From assembly GCF_000204195.1 (NCBI RefSeq), contig NZ_AFBG01000022.1, positions 186,001-250,000 on the forward strand: a stretch of 64,000 nt of DNA, in the 5' to 3' direction. The stretch's first letter is position 1. Each line of letters opens with the position of its first letter. A program made the translations under genes and the position numbers. Positions 59,909 through 64,000 of this stretch are shown here, piece by piece. This stretch comes from Acidovorax radicis N35 (GTDB lineage Bacteria > Pseudomonadota > Gammaproteobacteria > Burkholderiales > Burkholderiaceae_C). The notes under the pieces were generated by a model, which was not told the DNA's origin, made no database searches, and saw nothing but the letters and a program-made list of their open reading frames with translations.

Positions 59909-61129
59909 TCACGCGGGAGAGGGAATGTCGAACACCTGGCGCAGATAGGCCAGGTATTTCTCGTCATCACACATGCCCTTGCCCGGCGTGTCGGAAAGCT
60001 TGGCCACGGGCTGGTCGTTGCAGCGCGTCATCTTGATGACCACCTGCAGCGGCTCGTGGGCAGGCGGGCTGCCGAGATCGTTGGTGAGATTGGTGCCAAT
60101 GCCGAACGCCAGCTGGCAGCGCCCACGGAACTGCTGGTACAGCTCGATCGTGCGCGGAATGGTGAGCGCGTCGCTGAAGATCAGCGTCTTGGTCAGCGGG
60201 TCCACACGGTTCTTGCGGTAGTGGTCGAGCAGGCGCTCGCCCCAGGCAAACGGGTCGCCGCTGTCGTGGCGCGCGCCGTCGAACAGCTTGCAAAAATACA
60301 GGTCGAAGTCGCGCAGGAAGGCGCTCATGCCGTAGACGTCCGACAGCGCAATGCCCAGGTCACCGCGGTATTCCTTGGCCCACATCTCGAAGCCGAACAC
60401 CTGGCTGTCGCGCAGGCGCGGCCCGAGCGCCTGGCAGGCCTGCAAATACTCATGCGCCATGGTCCCCAGCGGCGTCACACCCAGCTTCATCGCATACAGC
60501 ACGTTGCTGGTGCCCGCGAATTGGCCGGGGCCTGCGGGTGCACCGGGGCGGCGGTCGCCCGTGCCCAGGCGGGCCACCAGCACGCGCAGCACTTCCTCGT
60601 GCCAGGCGCGGGAAAAGCGCCGGCGCGTGCCGTAGTCGGCGATTTTTAGGTCGGACAGGCCTTCGCCCTGCAGCAGCGCGATCTTGGCATCCAGGCGCCT
60701 GCGGCCTTCCAGGAAATCGGGCACTTTCTGCGTATTGCGAAAGTAGACCTCGTTGATGATGGCCAGCACCGGGATCTCGAACAGGATGGTGTGCAGCCAG
60801 GGGCCCCGGATGGAAATCTCGATCTCGCCGTTGTGCTGGGGCGTGACGGTGATGTATTTCTCGTTGAGCTTGAACAGCCCAAGAAAATCCACGAAGTCAC
60901 TCTTGATGAAGCGCAGCGAGCGCAGGTAGGCCAGTTCGGCATCCTGGAACTGCAGGCAACACAGCGACCGGATCTCGTCGCGGATCTCGTTGGCAAATGG
61001 TGCCAGCTGCACACCAGGGTTGCGGCACTTGAACTTGTATTCGACCTGCGCACCCGGAAACTGGTGCAGCACGACCTGCATCATGGTGAACTTGTACAGG
61101 TCGGTGTCGAGCAGGCTGGTGATGATCAT
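59909..61129 (-). CDS. pncB: Nicotinate phosphoribosyltransferase
   Basis: This 406-residue enzyme makes nicotinate mononucleotide from nicotinate and PRPP with ATP, in NAD salvage. It begins [20 protein letters not shown], the standard PncB start. Key parts are [40 protein letters not shown] (with the His-phosphorylation region following) and [20 protein letters not shown], whose Asp-Ser-Gly-Asp segment binds the substrate. [12 protein letters not shown] contacts phosphate. An upstream extension of the frame is unlikely. It is monocistronic as far as seen. Confidence 0.95.
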   Translation of the reverse strand: MIITSLLDTDLYKFTMMQVVLHQFPGAQVEYKFKCRNPGVQLAPFANEIRDEIRSLCCLQFQDAELAYLRSLRFIKSDFVDFLGLFKLNEKYITVTPQHNGEIEISIRGPWLHTILFEIPVLAIINEVYFRNTQKVPDFLEGRRRLDAKIALLQGEGLSDLKIADYGTRRRFSRAWHEEVLRVLVARLGTGDRRPGAPAGPGQFAGTSNVLYAMKLGVTPLGTMAHEYLQACQALGPRLRDSQVFGFEMWAKEYRGDLGIALSDVYGMSAFLRDFDLYFCKLFDGARHDSGDPFAWGERLLDHYRKNRVDPLTKTLIFSDALTIPRTIELYQQFRGRCQLAFGIGTNLTNDLGSPPAHEPLQVVIKMTRCNDQPVAKLSDTPGKGMCDDEKYLAYLRQVFDIPSPA

Positions 61130-61252
61130 GGACAGGGCGGGCGCAAGAAGGAACCAGTGGAGCCGCAGGCCGGGCAGCAAAGCCGCAAAGTGTAGGCCAT
61201 CGTGGACCAGCACGCTGGCCACGCGCGCACGCGCCAGATACTGCAAAGATCC

Positions 61253-61308
61253 AATAAAAAATAGCCTCTAGCGCTTTTCCAGCATGCGCTTTCAGCTATC
61301 AAAATGAT
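61253..61308. repeat. Family A repeat, copy 8
   Basis: Read on the minus strand it begins ATCATTTTGATAGCTGAAAG and continues CGCATGCTGGAAAAGCGCTA and GAGGCTATTTTTTATT. It lies in the gap between the thioesterase stop and the pncB leader, about 124 bp before pncB. It is less symmetrical than the others. Confidence 0.65.
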
Positions 61309-61328
61309 TGCAGGCACCGCGCAGGCGT

Positions 61329-61814
61329 TCAGCCCGCCACCACCAGGTCCTGCAGCACCTTGCGCAGTGGCTCCGGTACCGGCACGGGCCTGCGGGTTTC
61401 ACGGTCCACATACACATGGATGAAATGGCCGGCCGCAGCGGTCAGCGGCTCGCCCTGGGCAAACAGGCCCACCTCATACCTGACGCTGGAGCCGCCCAGC
61501 CGTGCCACGCGGATGCCGGCCTCGATCGTCTGCGGGAAGGCCAGCGGCGCGAAGTAGTTGCACTGGGTTTCAATGACCAGGCCAATGGTCTCGCCCGCGT
61601 GGATATCGAGCACGCCTTGATCGATCAGGTGGGCATTCACCGCCGTGTCAAACCAGCTGTAGTACACGACGTTGTTCACATGGCCGTACACGTCGTTGTC
61701 GGCCCAGCGTGTGGTGATGGGGCGAAAAGCCTGGTAAGCGCTGCGCGGCTGCGGGGACGGGCGGGCGGCCGGTGCGGACGCAGTGGCAGGGGTGGTGCTG
61801 GCGGCAGAAGTCAT
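61329..61814 (-). CDS. Acyl-CoA thioesterase (4HBT hotdog family)
   Basis: This 161-residue single-domain hotdog protein has a 25-residue Ala/Pro/Ser-rich N-terminal tail, then [20 protein letters not shown], which carries the catalytic Asp and the conserved His/Asn of 4-hydroxybenzoyl-CoA thioesterase-like proteins. It continues with [20 protein letters not shown] and [20 protein letters not shown]. It probably hydrolyses short or aromatic acyl-CoA esters. Its ATG overlaps the stop of the upstream HDAC-family gene (ATGA), so the two are translated together. Confidence 0.9.
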   Translation of the reverse strand: MTSAASTTPATASAPAARPSPQPRSAYQAFRPITTRWADNDVYGHVNNVVYYSWFDTAVNAHLIDQGVLDIHAGETIGLVIETQCNYFAPLAFPQTIEAGIRVARLGGSSVRYEVGLFAQGEPLTAAAGHFIHVYVDRETRRPVPVPEPLRKVLQDLVVAG

Positions 61815-62755
61815 GGCCGCACATTCTGCCAGCGCTGGTGGTATTGCCAGGCCACGCGCCAGGTGTTGAGCTGGGCCAACACCGTGTCGTCCAGGTTCCG
61901 GCCATAACCCCCGGCCATGGCAAAAACCAGGGGAATGCGCCGCTGCCAGGCCCAGTCGAACACACGCCGGTCGCGCGCCTCCAGGCCATCGTGCGTCACG
62001 GCCAGCCGCCCCAGGCGATCGCCTTCGTGCGGATCGGCGCCGGCCAGATAGAAGACGAGCTGGGGCGCAAACCGCTGCTCCAGGGCATCAAGCGCGTGCT
62101 CCAGGGCCTGCAGGTAGTCAGGGTCGGAGCAGCCGTCGGGCAGCTCGACATCCAGGTCGCTGGGCTCCTTGCGGAACGGGAAATTGCGTGCCCCATGCAG
62201 TGACAGCGTGAACACGCTGTGGTCTCCCCTGAAAATGTGCGCCGTGCCGTTGCCCTGGTGCACGTCCAGGTCGATCACCGCCACCTGGAGCGGCCGGGCT
62301 GCGCGTCCATCGCCCCCGCCGCGCGCCCACTCCACCTGCATCAACCGGGCGGCCACTGCCACATCGTTGAACACACAAAAACCGCTGCCCTTGTCGGCAT
62401 AGGCATGGTGGGTGCCCCCAGCGAGGTTGCCTGCAACCCCTTCGCGCAAGGCCACGCGGCTCGCGGCCACCGTGGCCCCTACGGAGCGCCGCGCGCGCTC
62501 GGCCATGGCCTCGCTCCAGGGGAAACCGATCTCGCGCTGGGCCAGGGGCGGCAGCGTGCCGTCGGCAATGGCGTCGATATAGTCGGGCGCATGGGCCAGC
62601 GCCAATTCGCGGTCGGATGCGGGCAAGGCCACCTGGAGCGACACACCGGGCAGGTGCTGCGCGATCCGGTCGCGCAGCAGTCGGTACTTGGCCATGGGAA
62701 ACCGATGGCCCTCGGGCAGGGGCAGCACAAAATGGTCTGCGTAGTAGGCGTGCAT
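61811..62755 (-). CDS. Histone deacetylase-superfamily hydrolase
   Basis: This 314-residue metallohydrolase starts at the ATG at 62755, giving [20 protein letters not shown]. The family landmarks are present: [20 protein letters not shown] (paired catalytic His), [18 protein letters not shown] (zinc-binding Asp and His), [16 protein letters not shown] (second zinc Asp) and [10 protein letters not shown]. Bacterial members act as acetoin-utilisation proteins or polyamine and protein deacylases; which applies here is unknown. It is cotranscribed with the thioesterase. The start lies 48 bp from the PhaR-like sites of the divergent phasin gene. Confidence 0.92.
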   Translation of the reverse strand: MHAYYADHFVLPLPEGHRFPMAKYRLLRDRIAQHLPGVSLQVALPASDRELALAHAPDYIDAIADGTLPPLAQREIGFPWSEAMAERARRSVGATVAASRVALREGVAGNLAGGTHHAYADKGSGFCVFNDVAVAARLMQVEWARGGGDGRAARPLQVAVIDLDVHQGNGTAHIFRGDHSVFTLSLHGARNFPFRKEPSDLDVELPDGCSDPDYLQALEHALDALEQRFAPQLVFYLAGADPHEGDRLGRLAVTHDGLEARDRRVFDWAWQRRIPLVFAMAGGYGRNLDDTVLAQLNTWRVAWQYHQRWQNVRP

Positions 62756-62802
62756 GACGAGATTGTGGCGAACGGCGGATTTCTGGGTGGCCGTCCCTAA
62801 TT

Positions 62803-62876
62803 TGCTGCACCGCAACAAAAAACCCTTGCAATAGTGAACGAAGCCCCTAAAATTCAACCCATGCTGCACTGCAACA
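62803..62876 (+). promoter_or_regulatory. Phasin promoter flanked by two PhaR-like sites
   Basis: A 15-bp repeat, TGCTGCACCGCAACA at 62803-62817 and TGCTGCACTGCAACA at 62862-62876, brackets a promoter with TTGCAA (62826-62831) and TAAAAT (62848-62853), spacer 16 bp. The TGC...GCA layout agrees with sites bound by the PHA-responsive repressor PhaR in other bacteria. Binding to both would cover the promoter. No phaR gene is in the window. Confidence 0.65.
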
Positions 62877-62956
62877 TGACTTTACCGAGTCAGGGCCAGC
62901 GCAGATGTCTGTGAACCACCCTGGCCTCTAGGGCCCTCATTTTTAGGAGATATGAC

Positions 62957-63505
62957 ATGACGCTGACCGCTGAACAAATCCTGGCCTCGCACAAAGCCAA
63001 CATCGAAACCCTGTTTGGTCTGACCACCAAGGCCTTCGAAGGCGTGGAAAAGCTGGTGGAACTGAACGTGACCGCTTCGCGCGCAGCCCTGTCGGAAGCC
63101 GCCAACCATACCCAGGCCGTCCTGGGCGTGAAGGACGCACAAGAACTGCTGGCCCTGCAAGCTGGCCTGTTCCAGCCTCTGGCTGAAAAGACCGCTGCCT
63201 ACAGCCGTCACCTGTATGACATCGCTTCGGGCACGGGCGCCGAATTCGGCAAGGCCTTCGAAAGCCAAACCACCGACGCGCAAAAAGCCTTCACCAACCT
63301 GGTGGACAGCGCCGCAAAGAACGCCCCTGCCGGTTCCGAAACGGCCGTGGCTGTGATGAAGAGCGCCGTCTCTGCCGCCAACAACGCATTTGAGTCGGTG
63401 CAAAAGGCCGTCAAGCAAGCGTCTGACGTGGCCGAAGCCAACTTCAACGCCGTGGCCAGCACCGCTGCCAACGCCGCCAAGACTGCGGCTCCCCGCAAGC
63501 GCTAA
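62957..63505 (+). CDS. phaP: Phasin, PHA granule-associated protein
   Basis: This 182-residue helical, Ala-rich protein starts at an ATG with AGGAGA upstream. It matches the granule-associated phasin family, with [40 protein letters not shown] and [20 protein letters not shown]. The C-terminal part is a long amphipathic helix ending in a basic AAPRKR. Phasins coat polyhydroxyalkanoate granules and control their size. The two PhaR-like sites at its promoter fit granule-dependent derepression. A terminator lies about 145 bp downstream. Confidence 0.94.
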   Translation: MTLTAEQILASHKANIETLFGLTTKAFEGVEKLVELNVTASRAALSEAANHTQAVLGVKDAQELLALQAGLFQPLAEKTAAYSRHLYDIASGTGAEFGKAFESQTTDAQKAFTNLVDSAAKNAPAGSETAVAVMKSAVSAANNAFESVQKAVKQASDVAEANFNAVASTAANAAKTAAPRKR

Positions 63506-63922
63506 ATCAGCACCTGCGGTCTGGAGTGCAAACTCTAGGCCGCGTTCAGGGAATACCCTGATAATTCAACCACGCGCTGCGGATCTCTTCCACAGTGCAT
63601 CAGTTGTCTCCTTGGATCCTCTCGAAACCCCCGTTTCAGGGATCCTTTTAAAGCCCGGTTCATGACCGGGCTTTTTTTTGCGTCCGTGTTGGATGCATGT
63701 CGCTGGAACTGGCTGCCACGGGTGTCAAACACATGAGCGGGCCACACAACACACCCGGGGTGATGGTCCCGTCCGCCCCCCACTCCGCGCACCCAGCAAC
63801 GCGCCTCGCGTTTGCGCTGCATCAGGCTTTCGCACCAATCCCCGCACTCACCCCAGCCTTTATTAAGAATAATTCGTGTTTGCTTTATCATCGCCGGAGT
63901 TACAACCCCGAAAGATGCATCC
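63506..63922 (+). terminator. Intergenic region with the phasin terminator
   Basis: The hairpin AAGCCCGGTTCATGACCGGG (with CTT completing the stem) spans 63651-63672 and is followed by eight T to 63679, a clear Rho-independent terminator. An earlier imperfect hairpin, GGATCCT...AGGGATCC, lies at 63614-63645. The rest of this gap has no gene I can support; the AT-rich stretch near 63860-63900 probably holds the promoter of the next gene. Confidence 0.75.
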
Positions 63923-64000
63923 ATGTCGAAGACTGTGAAAGCCTTGCTGAGCGCTTGTGCCCTGGCCGCCGCCGCAGGCGCTGTCCATGCCCAGGAACAA
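63923..64000 (+). CDS. Exported protein, 5' end only
   Basis: Only the first 26 codons are in the window: MSKTVKALLSACALAAAAGA followed by VHAQEQ. This is a typical Sec signal peptide with a likely cleavage after VHA. A small c-type cytochrome or another periplasmic protein would fit, but nothing of the mature domain is seen. The gene follows an AT-rich region and is oriented away from the phasin gene's terminator. Confidence 0.6.
   Translation, partial: MSKTVKALLSACALAAAAGAVHAQEQ

Overview
The window looks like chromosome from a GC-rich betaproteobacterium, most likely a member of the Comamonadaceae (Acidovorax-like). The support is the gene order gyrA-serC-pheA-tyrA-aroA/cmk-rpsA-ihfB-lapA-lapB, an aroA-cmk fusion, a tmRNA tag reading ANDERFALAA, an OmpA-family protein with a Trp/Arg/Asn-rich N-terminus, a PHA phasin, and interspersed palindromic repeats of the type common in that family. 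The genus is inference.

Layout. 1-7.8 kb (minus strand): histidine catabolism. A truncated IclR regulator is followed by hutU, hutH, hutC and a three-gene ABC importer; near-identical TGTATATACA operators lie before hutH and before the importer. 8.1-11.1 kb (minus): a lipoprotein of the Spy/CpxP type, an unknown gene, a response regulator and a sensor kinase in one operon. 11.2-13.7 kb: four small unknown genes, then about 1 kb of non-coding DNA with possible relics of an attachment site.

13.73-23.25 kb: an integrated element of about 9.5 kb in the 3' end of ssrA (tmRNA), bounded by a 26-bp direct repeat and carrying a tyrosine integrase and an excisionase-like gene. It also holds HigBA, a phage lysis cassette (holin, endolysin, two spanins), tail-fibre pieces, and an operon of three genes: a GHKL ATPase with a STAS-like domain, a stand-alone DUF4325 STAS-like protein and a one-TM protein. 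That operon is the best candidate here for an undescribed system. No capsid, terminase or replication gene is seen, so the element is a decayed prophage or a satellite.

23.2-38.5 kb: core genes. ssrA, gph, ubiG and ompA are on the minus strand; gyrA, serC, pheA, tyrA, aroA-cmk, rpsA, ihfB, lapA, lapB and a ComEA-like protein are on the plus strand. 38.6-45.1 kb: a full Mrp-type Na+/H+ antiporter operon with A and B fused. 45.1-52.7 kb: a 5-oxoprolinase/hydantoinase-type enzyme and a winged-helix regulator diverge from a TRAP transporter. 52.7-64 kb: fluoride channel, LOG-family protein, MFS exporter, rmuC, a 2-hydroxyacid dehydrogenase, an NhaD-type antiporter, pncB, a thioesterase, an HDAC-family hydrolase, a phasin with flanking PhaR-like sites, and the first codons of an exported protein.

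Two repeat families recur outside the element. Family A (about 45-60 bp, palindromic, core AAGCGCTAGCGGCCA or variants) has eight copies, one of them inside the aroA reading frame and three placed directly at start codons. Family B (about 90-230 bp, GC-rich) sits directly after stop codons in transporter genes. All positions were read by eye; no database search was possible.
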